A stretch of DNA of 64,000 nt from Paraburkholderia acidisoli (GTDB lineage Bacteria; Pseudomonadota; Gammaproteobacteria; Burkholderiales; Burkholderiaceae). The translations under genes were made by a program, and so were the position numbers. Below the pieces are notes generated by a model, which saw nothing but the letters and a program-made list of their open reading frames with translations, was not told the origin of the DNA and did no database searches. Of this stretch, positions 46,820 through 55,398 are shown piece after piece. The DNA lies in the NCBI RefSeq assembly GCF_009789675.1, contig NZ_CP046913.1:1736001-1800000 (forward strand). The letters run 5' to 3'. How positions within the stretch are numbered: the first letter of the stretch is position 1; every line of letters begins with the position of its first letter.

Positions 46820-47653
46820 ATGCAAACGCGCACCCACGACGTCTCTCGCCCCACCGCCCACGCGACCGCCCGCGAACCGCGCGCCGCGCTGCCTTCGAAC
46901 GCCAGCAACTGGATCGCCGTCTGGCGGCGCAATTATCTGGTCTGGCGCAAGCTCGCGATCGCGTCCATGTTCGGCAATCTCGCCGATCCGATGATCTATC
47001 TGTTCGGGCTGGGTTTCGGGCTCGGCCTGATGGTGGGCCATGTGGACGGCGTGTCCTACATCGCCTTTCTCGCCGCGGGCACGGTGTCGTCGTCGGTGAT
47101 GATGTCGGCGAGCTTCGAGTCGATGTACTCGGGCTTTTCACGCATGCACGTGCAGCGCACGTGGGAAGCGATCATGCACACGCCGCTGTCGCTGGGCGAC
47201 GTCGTACTCGGCGAGGTGGTGTGGGCCGCCAGCAAATCGGTGCTCTCGGGCGCGGCCATCATGATCGTGGCGGGGTTGCTCGGCTACGCGAGCTTTCCGT
47301 CGATGCTGCTCGCGCTGCCCGTGATCGTGCTCGCGGGCCTCGCCTTCGCGAGTTGCGCGATGATCGTCACCGCGCTCGCGCCGTCGTACGACTTCTTCAT
47401 GTTCTATCAGACGCTCGTGCTCACGCCGATGCTGCTGCTTTCGGGCGTGTTCTTCCCCATCACGCAACTGCCCGCCGCCGCGCAGCACATCACGCTGATG
47501 CTGCCGCTCGCGCACGCGGTCGCGCTGATTCGCCCCGCGATGCTCGATCGCCCCGTCGATGCGCCCGTCCTTCACCTGATCGTGCTGGCGCTCTACGTGA
47601 TCGTGCCGTTCGCGATCGCCACGGTGCTGTTCCGCCGCCGCATGATGCGTTGA
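46820..47653 (+). CDS. nodJ: NodJ-type ABC-2 permease
   Basis: A 277-residue ABC-2 membrane protein with six hydrophobic helices after a Thr/Arg-rich N-terminus. The conserved central segment [33 protein letters not shown] is typical of NodJ. It pairs with NodI upstream. The exported substrate in this organism is unknown. Confidence 0.9.
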   Translation: MQTRTHDVSRPTAHATAREPRAALPSNASNWIAVWRRNYLVWRKLAIASMFGNLADPMIYLFGLGFGLGLMVGHVDGVSYIAFLAAGTVSSSVMMSASFESMYSGFSRMHVQRTWEAIMHTPLSLGDVVLGEVVWAASKSVLSGAAIMIVAGLLGYASFPSMLLALPVIVLAGLAFASCAMIVTALAPSYDFFMFYQTLVLTPMLLLSGVFFPITQLPAAAQHITLMLPLAHAVALIRPAMLDRPVDAPVLHLIVLALYVIVPFAIATVLFRRRMMR

Positions 47654-47680
47654 ACGAGGCGGGCAAGCGCGCTTCGCAAA

Positions 47681-47713
47681 GACATCGGCACGACATCGGC
47701 ACGACATCGGCAC
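47681..47713. repeat. 11-bp tandem repeat, three copies
   Basis: Three exact copies of GACATCGGCAC (47681-47691, 47692-47702, 47703-47713) lie 28 bp after nodJ in the interval before the convergent minus-strand gene. Confidence 0.85.
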
Positions 47714-47821
47714 GACGCGGCAAGACGACCGTTCGACCGTTGAAACGGCGCGCCATGCCGCGGCCTGAATACGGACAGCGGCAGGCGGCCAGCGCGCGTG
47801 GCGAACGGCTCTGGCCCAGGC

Positions 47822-48244
47822 TCAGTCTTCGTCGTCGCCCCAGGGAATATCGACGTCGGAAATGAACGCGACGGTCGCGAACGGACCGCCTTCCTGGCGG
47901 CCAATCTTGCCGTCGGCGCGATGCCATTCCACGCGGAAGATCGTCGATTGCGTCTGCGCGAGCAGGCGCACGGTGCGGATCTCCTCGGGATCGGCCTCCT
48001 CGACGGGATCGTCGAGCGAGACCAGCAGCGACTGCGGCCACAGGCCGTCGGCCGGATCGTAAATGCGGTCGCCGTCGGGAATCGACGTATGAGCCTCGAC
48101 ACCGATCGTCGCCGACGCCTCGACAATCATCTTGCCGAGCGCGCGCAGCACCGCCGTCGCGCGTGCCGAATTGGCCTGACGAATCGCCAGATCGCCGCGC
48201 GTGAGCGCCTGTTCGAGTTTCGGATGGGTTTTTTTCTGAGCCAT
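47822..48244 (-). CDS. Conserved hypothetical protein
   Basis: A 140-residue acidic soluble protein beginning MAQKKTHPKLEQALTRGDLAI and ending DVDIPWGDDED. There are no transmembrane segments or known catalytic motifs. It appears to be a Burkholderiales-restricted family whose name I cannot give with confidence. It stands alone, convergent with nodJ. Confidence 0.7.
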   Translation of the reverse strand: MAQKKTHPKLEQALTRGDLAIRQANSARATAVLRALGKMIVEASATIGVEAHTSIPDGDRIYDPADGLWPQSLLVSLDDPVEEADPEEIRTVRLLAQTQSTIFRVEWHRADGKIGRQEGGPFATVAFISDVDIPWGDDED

Positions 48245-48493
48245 GCTGGTTTCGGGCCGCAGCCCGCTCCTGTGCAAACGGAAAACCGTCCGGACGTGAA
48301 ATAGGAAAATAAAACGGCAAACGGTTCGAACCGGCGCCTGCGCGTCAGGGCGTCGCGCGCACAGGCTGGCTTGGGTCGATACCGTCGCAATCGCCGACAT
48401 CGTCGAGACAAAAGGGACGCTACGCAGAGTCTACCGTCAGCGGGCGTCGCGCAGCGCGTCGGCGCGAATTTCCGGCACCAGCGGGCCTGTGCG

Positions 48494-49555
48494 CTAGAAG
48501 CCGAACGCGACCGCCGCGAGCCCCGCGACGATGCCGAACAGCACGACGACCGTGCCGACGAGCGCGAGCACGCGCGGCCGGAACGACCCCGCCAGCATTG
48601 CGAACGACGGCACGCTCACGGGCGGCAGCGTCATCAGCAAGGCGCCGGCCGGCCCCACGCCCATGCCGAGCGCAAGCATCGCCTGGATGATGGGCACTTC
48701 GCCGGCCGTGGGAATCACGAACAGCATACCGGCCACGGCGAACGCCACGATCCAGCCGATGCTGCTCGTGACGTCGGGCCCAATGTGCGGAAAGAGCCAC
48801 GCGCGCGCCGCGCCCAGCAGCAGCACGAGCACGATGTACTCCGGCACGAGCCGCACGGCCATGCGCGCGAAAATGCGCAGCCAGCGCGCGAACACGTTAC
48901 CGCCCTCGGCCTGCGCTTGCGCGAGTTGGGCGAGGCGGTCGTCGGCGGCCCGGCTTTCCTCCGGCGTGATGAGCCGGTTGGCGAGCCAGCCGAGGCCGAA
49001 CACCATCAGCACGCCCAGCGCGAGACGCAGCGCGCTCCACTGCCAGCCGAGCACGAAGCCCATGAACACCAGCGTGGCGGGATTGAGCACCGAGTTGCCG
49101 AGCCAGAACGCGATCGCGCCGCCCGCCGAGGCATTGCGTGCACGCAGGCCCACGACCACGGGCGCCGCGCAACACGTGCACATCATGCCGGGCACGGCCA
49201 GCAAGCCGCCCGCGGCCACGCTGCCAAAGCCGCGCCGGCCGAGCACGCGCGCGACCCATTGCACGGGCAGGAGCGCCTGCACGGCGGAACCGAGCAGCAG
49301 GCCGAGCACCATCGCCTGCCAGATCGCCTTGCCGTAGGCGAGCGCGTAATCGAGCGCCGCCGTGAGCGAGGGCGCGGGCGCGGCGGCCGCGCCGCCCGTC
49401 AGGATCGACTTGCCGATGGAATGGGTCGACTCGGCCGTGAACGCACGGTGATAGTACGGAAACCACTTCACGTAGAAGAGGCCGGCCACCGCCAGCAGGA
49501 TGAAGATGGCCCAGCCATACGAGGGCGGCGATGGCGCGGGACGTGCGCTCGTCAT
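48494..49555 (-). CDS. YraQ/ArsP-like permease (DUF318)
   Basis: A 353-residue inner-membrane protein with about eight to ten hydrophobic segments. The family block GMMCTCCAAPVVVGLRARNASAGGAIAFWLGNSVLNPATLVF holds a CTCC metal- or thiol-type motif; a second repeat-like block GEVPIIQAMLALGMGVGPAGALLMTLPPVSVPS is near the C-terminus. ArsP-type members export methylarsenicals, but the substrate here is unknown. I begin at ATG 49555 with GGAG upstream; the 69 codons before it are not family-like. Confidence 0.85.
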   Translation of the reverse strand: MTSARPAPSPPSYGWAIFILLAVAGLFYVKWFPYYHRAFTAESTHSIGKSILTGGAAAAPAPSLTAALDYALAYGKAIWQAMVLGLLLGSAVQALLPVQWVARVLGRRGFGSVAAGGLLAVPGMMCTCCAAPVVVGLRARNASAGGAIAFWLGNSVLNPATLVFMGFVLGWQWSALRLALGVLMVFGLGWLANRLITPEESRAADDRLAQLAQAQAEGGNVFARWLRIFARMAVRLVPEYIVLVLLLGAARAWLFPHIGPDVTSSIGWIVAFAVAGMLFVIPTAGEVPIIQAMLALGMGVGPAGALLMTLPPVSVPSFAMLAGSFRPRVLALVGTVVVLFGIVAGLAAVAFGF

Positions 49556-49708
49556 TATGGAATTTCTCCGTTGATGCAAAAAGCAGCGGAAATCAGGCGC
49601 GACACAAGATGAAGACCGCCGAACCTTGGCCGTGGGTCGCGCGCTGACGCAAGCTGGATCGTAGTGTATGCCTTGCGAATCGCCAACGATTTGCCGTGCC
49701 AGAAACGC

Positions 49709-49744
49709 AAAAGCGGTGCGGTTTCGTACGACCGCACCGCTTTT
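49709..49744 (-). terminator. Intrinsic terminator downstream of the aldo-keto reductase
   Basis: Perfect 14-bp arms (49709-49722/49731-49744) with an 8-nt loop; the A-run and T-run at the ends make it usable from either side. It lies 62 bp after the reductase stop on the minus strand. Confidence 0.85.
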
Positions 49745-49806
49745 CCATCGACATGACACCACGCCGGACCCGCGTGCTCAGGCCGCCGTTTTGTTGCCGC
49801 TCGCGA

Positions 49807-50859
49807 TCAGGGCGCCGGGTTCGGCTGCTGCTCGTGGAGCGCGTCGATTTGCGCGAGCGCTTCGGGCGAGAGCGTTACGTCGACACTGCCGATGTTCTCC
49901 TTGAGCTGCGCGAGCGAGGTCGCACCGATCAGGTTGCTCGTCACGAACGGGCGGCTGTTGATGAAGGCGAGCGCGAACTGCGCGGGCGTCAGGCCGTGCT
50001 CCTTCGCGAGCGCCACATAGCGCGAGGTGGCGGCCACGGCTTCGGGCTTGCTGTAGCGCTTGAAGCGCTCGAACTGCGTGATGCGCGCGCCTTCCGGACG
50101 CGCCCCGCCCTCGTACTTGCCCGAGAGCCAGCCGAACGCGAGCGGCGAATACGCGAGCAGGCCCACGCCGTCGCGGTGCGAGAACTCCGAAAGGCCGCCC
50201 TCGAACGTGCGATTGAGCAGGCTATACGGATTCTGGATGCTGACGATGCGCGGCAGCCCGAGCTTTTCCGCGGCGCGCAGGAATTGCGCCACGCCCCACG
50301 GCGTCTCGTTCGACACGCCGATATGGCGCACCTTGCCCGCCTTCACGAATTCGGCGAGCACGCTGAGCGTTTCCTCGATCGGCACCGTGTAGGCGTCGTC
50401 GAGATAGGGATAGGCGCTGCGCCCGAACGTCATGGTGCTGCGGTCGGGCCAGTGCAGTTGATACAGATCGACGTAATCGGTCTGCAGGCGCTTGAGACTG
50501 CCGTCGATGGCTTCGGTCAGGTTCTTGCGATCGAACTGGTTTTGCGGACCGCGAATGTGCTGCGGATTATGCGGCTGGCGCGCCGGACCGGCGATCTTGG
50601 TCGCAAGCACGATGCGATCGCGCGCGGCGCGATGCTGCGCGAGCCAGGTCCCGATATAGCGCTCGGTGAGACCCTGGGTTTCGGGGCGCGGCGGCACCGG
50701 ATACATCTCCGCGACGTCGATCAGCGTCACGCCCTGGTCGAGCGCGTAATCGATCTGTTCGTGCGCTTGCTGCTCCGTGTTCTGCTCGCCCCACGTCATC
50801 GTGCCGAGCCCGATCAGGCTCACTTTGACATCGGTATCGCCGAGTGTGCGGTATTCCAT
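49807..50859 (-). CDS. Aldo/keto reductase, Tas type
   Basis: A 350-residue NADPH-dependent (beta/alpha)8 oxidoreductase of the Tas-like subfamily. The N-terminus MEYRTLGDTDVKVSLIGLGTMTWGEQNTE aligns with E. coli Tas, so I use ATG 50859 rather than the start seven codons earlier. Catalytic Asp/Tyr are in LIDVAEMYP, Lys in VLATKIAG, and His in YQLHWPDR. The physiological substrate is unknown. Confidence 0.9.
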   Translation of the reverse strand: MEYRTLGDTDVKVSLIGLGTMTWGEQNTEQQAHEQIDYALDQGVTLIDVAEMYPVPPRPETQGLTERYIGTWLAQHRAARDRIVLATKIAGPARQPHNPQHIRGPQNQFDRKNLTEAIDGSLKRLQTDYVDLYQLHWPDRSTMTFGRSAYPYLDDAYTVPIEETLSVLAEFVKAGKVRHIGVSNETPWGVAQFLRAAEKLGLPRIVSIQNPYSLLNRTFEGGLSEFSHRDGVGLLAYSPLAFGWLSGKYEGGARPEGARITQFERFKRYSKPEAVAATSRYVALAKEHGLTPAQFALAFINSRPFVTSNLIGATSLAQLKENIGSVDVTLSPEALAQIDALHEQQPNPAP

Positions 50860-51098
50860 CGAAACGGTGTCCTTATCCATCTGTGCGGTTGGGGAACGGC
50901 GAAACTACCACGGCGCCGGAATTTTTTCAGGAACCGCTGAATCCGCTGCATTTCGGACGATGACAAAGCGATGCGCGCGCGGCCGGGCGCAATCGGCACG
51001 AAGTTTTCGCGGGGCTTACGGCGGCGCCGCGCTCGACGGCACCTTGCCTTGCTCGACCGCACTAGCGCGCATCGCTTCCGGTTCGACGTTACTCCACG

Positions 51099-51431
51099 CT
51101 ACGGCCCGACGCGCTCGACCACCCAGCCCGAATTGCGCACCAGATAGTACTGGCCACCCGCGCCGACCCAGTGATAGCCGCGCGGCGGCGGCTTGAGGTG
51201 GTACTGGCGCCAGTCGTCGATCACATACTGGCGGTCGCGATATTCGGTGGGCAAGCGGTCGCCCTTGTGCCAAGCGGGCGGTGGCATGTCGGGCGGCGGC
51301 GGACGATCCGGCGGCGGACCGCCGCGATACTCGTTCGGTCCGGGACGCGGCGGCGGCTGTTGCGCGAAGGCGGGCGCCGAGAGCATCGCGGGCAAGGCGA
51401 GCGCGGCGAGAAGCACGAAGCGTTTCTTCAT
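51099..51431 (-). CDS. RcnB-type periplasmic protein
   Basis: A 110-residue secreted protein. The signal peptide MKKRFVLLAALALPAMLSAPAFA is followed by a Pro-rich region and the RcnB-type C-terminal domain YVIDDWRQYHLKPPPRGYHWVGAGGQYYLV. RcnB itself is a periplasmic Ni/Co-homeostasis protein; that role is not established for this branch. It is a single gene. Confidence 0.85.
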   Translation of the reverse strand: MKKRFVLLAALALPAMLSAPAFAQQPPPRPGPNEYRGGPPPDRPPPPDMPPPAWHKGDRLPTEYRDRQYVIDDWRQYHLKPPPRGYHWVGAGGQYYLVRNSGWVVERVGP

Positions 51432-51619
51432 TCTTCATCTCCTGGGAAGCCGTTACGCGAGGAAGCCACGACGCTTCCTGCGCCAATCATGGTAGTACAG
51501 GAGATCGAAACGCCGGTTCGGCGCGCCCGTGAGCGCCAGGTAAGCGCCCGTGACACGCCGGCGCCGCGCCGTCCCGCAGTCATGCCAGAATCGGGCACAG
51601 GACGCGAGGAGAGATCCGC

Positions 51620-51868
51620 ATGGAAAACCGACGCAGCTACGAATACATGGGCTTCAACATGACCGCGGGCGTGGATGGCGATCACACGGCCGGGTTTTTC
51701 GTTTCGACGCAACTCGTGCAGAGCCTGACCGACGGCGATCACGGCAGCGTGCCCGTCGACGGCGTTGCCGCCGGCCGTTTCCCGGCGCAGGACAACGCGT
51801 TCGACGCCGCGTTCGACTGCATGCGCGAATTCATCGACAAGCGCGCGGGCATCAGCGACACGCCTTGA
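51620..51868 (+). CDS. Small hypothetical protein
   Basis: An 82-residue protein, MENRRSYEYMGFNMTAGV onward, with no signal peptide or membrane helix. A GAGGAGAG ribosome site seven bases before the ATG and its own terminator make it a credible gene. I do not recognise a family. It is convergent with the small secreted-protein gene downstream. Confidence 0.65.
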   Translation: MENRRSYEYMGFNMTAGVDGDHTAGFFVSTQLVQSLTDGDHGSVPVDGVAAGRFPAQDNAFDAAFDCMREFIDKRAGISDTP

Positions 51869-51919
51869 AAGCTCGCTGACTTGTCGGCCTCGATCTGTCG
51901 ATCGCCGGCGCAGAAATGC

Positions 51920-51954
51920 AAAACGCCGGATGTCTCGTGGACATCCGGCGTTTT
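51920..51954. terminator. Bidirectional intrinsic terminator
   Basis: Arms AAAACGCCGGATGT and ACATCCGGCGTTTT around a 7-nt loop, shared by the two convergent small genes. Confidence 0.85.
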
Positions 51955-52000
51955 CCGGTGCTTGCCGCGCCCTGAATGAGGGCCGGCGCCCTTCGGCCGC

Positions 52001-52267
52001 TTAGTTGCCGAAGTAGACCGATTGCGGGCCGGTCGTCTTGGCGTGGCTGCCCGACTGCGAACCCGAGTTCACGCCGCCGTAGGCGGTGTTGGCTTGTTCC
52101 TGGGCGCGCTCGACGGCCACGGTGTGGGCGTTCTGGCCTTGCTGCGATGCCGGTGCGCCGACGCTCGGGCGATAGAACGGTGCCGGGCCGTAGCCGCTGG
52201 CGAACGCCGGAGCGGCAACAGAAGCGGAAGCTGCGACCAGCAGCGCTGCGATCAGTTTGGTCTTCAT
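52001..52267 (-). CDS. Small secreted Burkholderia protein
   Basis: An 88-residue protein with a clear signal peptide (MKTKLIAALLVAASASVAAPAFA) and a short mature region rich in Gly, Ser, Gln and Asn. This signal-plus-short-tail form is common in Burkholderia proteins related to DUF4148, with no known function. A GGAG ribosome site precedes ATG 52267. Confidence 0.75.
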   Translation of the reverse strand: MKTKLIAALLVAASASVAAPAFASGYGPAPFYRPSVGAPASQQGQNAHTVAVERAQEQANTAYGGVNSGSQSGSHAKTTGPQSVYFGN

Positions 52268-52670
52268 GGTGGACTCCAATGTGAGGTTCAACTGCGGTTC
52301 GGTTTGGCGCCGCGACTGGGAGGTCATGCCCAAGTGCGCCGTCAACGAAACCTAGTGTATACACCTACTATCGGAAAATAATCGCGATAATCCGAATTTA
52401 CTATTCCGCGATCGGAAACAATCCGCTGAGCCATAGCTGGCCTGCCTGAGCGACGAACAGACCCTAAAAAGCGCTCCAAAAATATTTGCGCGACGCACAA
52501 AAATTGGATGGGGATTACATAACGCCGGAAGGGTCTTTCGGGCGAGGAAACCGGCTGGAAGCGCTTCCGCACGTGTTGCGCGCCAGTTGCCGCGCTGCGC
52601 AAGGGGCCACATGGGAGCGAGGCCGATACGGTAAAATTGAAGGTTGATTCCCGCATTCATCGCCGAAACC
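52268..52670. other. Gene-free 403-bp interval upstream of dusA
   Basis: An AT-rich patch (about 52350-52510) stands out from the surrounding GC-rich DNA and probably carries promoters for the divergent small gene and dusA. No coding signal or clear repeat is seen. A short GTATAC-containing palindrome near 52354 is noted. Confidence 0.45.
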
Positions 52671-53684
52671 ATGTCTGTTACCGCCCTGCCCGACCGCCCC
52701 ATCAGCCCGCGCCGCGTTTCCGTCGCGCCCATGATGGACTGGACCGATCGGCATTGCCGTTCGCTGCATCGCTTCATTTCGAAGCACACCTGGCTGTATA
52801 CGGAGATGGTCACGACGGGCGCGCTCCTGCACGGCGACGTGCCGCGCCATCTGGCGTTTTCGCCCGCCGAAGCCCCGGTCGCGCTGCAACTCGGCGGCAG
52901 CGAACCCGACGACCTCGCGCGCGCCGCGAAACTCGGCGAGCAATGGGGTTACGACGAGATCAATCTGAACTGCGGTTGCCCTTCCGAGCGCGTGCAGCGC
53001 GGCGCGTTCGGCGCGTGTCTGATGAAGGAGCCGCAGCTCGTTGCCGATTGCGTGAAGGCGATGCGCGACGCGGTGTCCGTGCCGGTGACGGTGAAGCACC
53101 GCATTGGCGTCGACGCGGTCGAGGAATACGAATTCGTGCGCGACTTCGTCGGCACGATCGCGGAGGCGGGTTGCGAGGTGTTCATCGTGCACGCGCGCAA
53201 CGCGATCCTCAAAGGCTTGAGCCCGAAGGAAAATCGCGAGATTCCGCCGCTCAAGTACGACTACGCGTACCGTCTTAAGCGCGATTTCCCGCAACTCGAG
53301 ATCCATATCAACGGTGGCATCAAGACGCTCGACGAAGTCGAGCAGCACCTTCAGCACGTGGATGGCGTGATGCTCGGCCGCGAGGCTTATCACAACCCCT
53401 ACGTGCTCGCCGATGTCGACGCGCGCTTCTACGGCGCAACCGGCGCCGCGCTCACGCGCGAGGAAGTGGAAGCCAAACTCATCGACTATTGCGCGAGCGA
53501 AATCGCGCGCGGCACGTATCTCGGGTCGATCGTGCGTCACGCGCTGGGGCTTTATCGCGGCGTGGCCGGCGCACGCGGCTGGCGTCGTGTGCTGTCGGAC
53601 AGCCGCGAACTGGCCAAGGGCGATCTCTCCATTTTCGAGACGGCACGCGAACATCTGCGCGTTCCGGCCGATATTTTTGAATAA
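52671..53684 (+). CDS. dusA: tRNA-dihydrouridine synthase A
   Basis: A 337-residue FMN enzyme reducing U20/U20a in tRNA. Signature segments are VAPMMDWTDRHCRSLHRF, the catalytic-Cys block NLNCGCPSERVQRGAFGACLM, and VKHRIGVDAVEEYEF. I choose ATG 52671 over the one nine codons earlier. It precedes tRNA-His on the same strand. Confidence 0.95.
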   Translation: MSVTALPDRPISPRRVSVAPMMDWTDRHCRSLHRFISKHTWLYTEMVTTGALLHGDVPRHLAFSPAEAPVALQLGGSEPDDLARAAKLGEQWGYDEINLNCGCPSERVQRGAFGACLMKEPQLVADCVKAMRDAVSVPVTVKHRIGVDAVEEYEFVRDFVGTIAEAGCEVFIVHARNAILKGLSPKENREIPPLKYDYAYRLKRDFPQLEIHINGGIKTLDEVEQHLQHVDGVMLGREAYHNPYVLADVDARFYGATGAALTREEVEAKLIDYCASEIARGTYLGSIVRHALGLYRGVAGARGWRRVLSDSRELAKGDLSIFETAREHLRVPADIFE

Positions 53685-53713
53685 GGGACTAGGCAAGTCC
53701 GCAAAGGTATGTA

Positions 53714-53719
53714 TATAAT
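53714..53719 (+). promoter_or_regulatory. -10 element of the tRNA-His promoter
   Basis: A consensus TATAAT lies 55 bp before the tRNA. The -35 region is not clear. Confidence 0.5.
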
Positions 53720-53773
53720 CTTGCTTCTTGATTGACGCCGCTCTCGCAGCTAAGTTGATTGAGAAAAACAGCG

Positions 53774-53849
53774 GTGGCTGTAGCTCAGTTGGTAGAGTCC
53801 AGGATTGTGATTCCTGTCGTCGTGGGTTCGAGTCCCATCAGCCACCCCA
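53774..53849 (+). tRNA. tRNA-His (anticodon GTG)
   Basis: A complete cloverleaf: acceptor GTGGCTG pairs CAGCCAC, D-arm GCTCAGTTGGTAGAGT, anticodon stem CAGGA/TCCTG with GTG at 53807-53809, T-arm GTGGGTTCGAGTCCCAT. The CCA end is encoded. The extra G at 53773 opposite discriminator C is the histidine identity G-1. Its 3' side is the start of the island described below. Confidence 0.97.
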
Positions 53850-53933
53850 AAGAATTCAGCAGTATCAAGCGCTTAGCCGCTACCGAAGATTTCACATAGA
53901 GAAATTCGGAACGAAGATCGAAATTTCGGAATC

Positions 53934-53961
53934 AAGCCCGCACTTTGTTGCGGGCTTTTTT
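53934..53961 (+). terminator. Intrinsic terminator of tRNA-His
   Basis: 9-bp arms (53934-53942/53949-53957) with a 6-nt loop and T-run. Only about 40 bp separates it from the TIR gene start. Confidence 0.8.
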
Positions 53962-54001
53962 GCGTTCATCCTTGCCATTGCCTGTTCATCGCGGAGTACA
54001 G

Positions 54002-54823
54002 ATGTCCTCACAGCCGCTGCTTTTTGTTTCGCACATTCATGAAGAATCGGAGCTCGCAGTGATACTGCAAACGGCTCTCAGAAAAGAGTTCAGCGGGTTT
54101 GTGGAGGTGTTCGTTTCATCCGACGGAGCAAGCATCAACGCAGGCGCGCATTTTCTAGAGGCCGTTGAAGGTGCGCTTACCCGGTGCGTCGGCGCACTGT
54201 ATTTGATCAGCCCCAAATCCGTTACCAGACCTTGGGTTAACTTCGAGCTGGGCGCGATGTGGATCAGAGGTGCGGTCAGCAAGGCCAACGGCGGAGCGCG
54301 GCTCACCGCCCTTCCGGTCTGTCATTCCGGCGCGAAACCATCGGCTCTACCCGCGCCGCTGAACGTTCTTAACGGCATACGCGCAAACGAAGCGTCCGGG
54401 CTTGAATTCGCGTTTCGTTCGCTACAGAAAGCATTAGGAGTCAACGCGGACCTCCGAACGGATTTCAATGAACTTGCGGAAGAGATCCGAAAATTTGAAG
54501 CCAAATACACGCTAGGCGAAGTCCTGCGCGAACGATTTGCGGCATGCATGACGAAGGAGCAGCGCTTCACGTTGGTGACGGCATGTCGAAGCGCAGCCGC
54601 CAAACCCAACCCATCCTTTGCCTTGGAACTGCCCAACATCGAATCGTCAGAAGCTGAGAAGTGGCGGCAAAGTATCGCCGGTCCGCTTGCTGGAAAAATT
54701 CGCATCGAACACAAAGGCGGCGGAGTTACGTTCGGTACCGCGACCAGCTTCAACCACGTCCACGTCGTATTGCATTTCGACTCCAACCTAGTTGTTGACC
54801 ACGCGGAATTGATCGCAAATTAA
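54002..54823 (+). CDS. TIR-domain protein
   Basis: A 273-residue protein. Residues 1-150 form a TIR domain: LLFVSHIHEES at the first strand, CVGALYLISPKSV, and RPWVNFELGAMW with E82 as the expected NAD-hydrolase Glu. The C-terminal 120 residues have no recognised domain; they contain RERFAACMTKEQRFTL and a beta-rich end (GGGVTFGTATSFNHVHVVLHF). Bacterial TIR proteins often act in anti-phage defence by depleting NAD or making signalling molecules; the role here is inference. It starts 40 bp after the tRNA terminator and 23 bp before a HEPN-motif gene. Its base composition is less GC-rich than the chromosome around it. Confidence 0.85.
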   Translation: MSSQPLLFVSHIHEESELAVILQTALRKEFSGFVEVFVSSDGASINAGAHFLEAVEGALTRCVGALYLISPKSVTRPWVNFELGAMWIRGAVSKANGGARLTALPVCHSGAKPSALPAPLNVLNGIRANEASGLEFAFRSLQKALGVNADLRTDFNELAEEIRKFEAKYTLGEVLRERFAACMTKEQRFTLVTACRSAAAKPNPSFALELPNIESSEAEKWRQSIAGPLAGKIRIEHKGGGVTFGTATSFNHVHVVLHFDSNLVVDHAELIAN

Positions 54824-54846
54824 GCGGACGCAAATTCGGGGGCCAA

Positions 54847-55398
54847 GTGGAACATTTAACAGACGCGGTGCGCGCCGCAGTCCGCGAAGAAAACTGGTAC
54901 GGCGCTCTGGTTCTGGCGCTGACTCTGCCGGATATCTGCGGCGCGCTTGAGCAACCAGAAGAGAGGAACGGGCCGCGCTACATGCGCTGGTGTAGCAGGT
55001 TTCTAAGCCCGATCTACACGCAGGAGATCGGTCACCCTCCGCAGCGCACCGTGTTTCTAAATGCAAACGACGCGTGGAAGTTGAGAAACGCAATCGTTCA
55101 CGACGGCAGTGCGCAGCTACGTGCCGACGAGGTGAAAGACGTTCTTCATCGCGTCTCGTTTGCATCCGCTGGTCCACATAGAGGCCGTGTTAACGTGAAC
55201 GGTCGGGATCATCTTGTCCTCGTCGTAGCGGACTTCTGCAACGACATGATCCGAGCAGTCGATGAGTGGCGAGAGACAGTCGCCGAAAACGAGGCCGTGC
55301 AGATACGTATAAGCGGGCTTCTTGAGATCCACACTTCCTCCTACACTATCGACGGCGTTGTCAGGATAGGCGTGCAGCCGAACCCACGCCAAGCGTGA
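54847..55398 (+). CDS. Protein with HEPN-type R-x4-H motif, partner of the TIR gene
   Basis: A 183-residue protein from a GTG start. The segment DAWKLRNAIVHDG gives R80-N-x3-H85, the R-x4-6-H signature of HEPN nucleases with the usual polar residue after Arg. The N-terminal ENWYGALVLALTLPDICG is characteristic of a poorly studied family often found in mobile DNA. There is no signal peptide. The 23-bp gap to the TIR gene suggests one operon. A second effector or an RNase toxin is likely, but unproven. Confidence 0.75.
   Translation: MEHLTDAVRAAVREENWYGALVLALTLPDICGALEQPEERNGPRYMRWCSRFLSPIYTQEIGHPPQRTVFLNANDAWKLRNAIVHDGSAQLRADEVKDVLHRVSFASAGPHRGRVNVNGRDHLVLVVADFCNDMIRAVDEWRETVAENEAVQIRISGLLEIHTSSYTIDGVVRIGVQPNPRQA

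Noticed and set aside
54002..54823. Assignment of the TIR gene to a named defence system such as Thoeris
   Set aside because: The partner lacks a SIR2/ThsA-type domain and the C-terminal half of the TIR protein does not match a known sensor, so naming a system would be unsupported.
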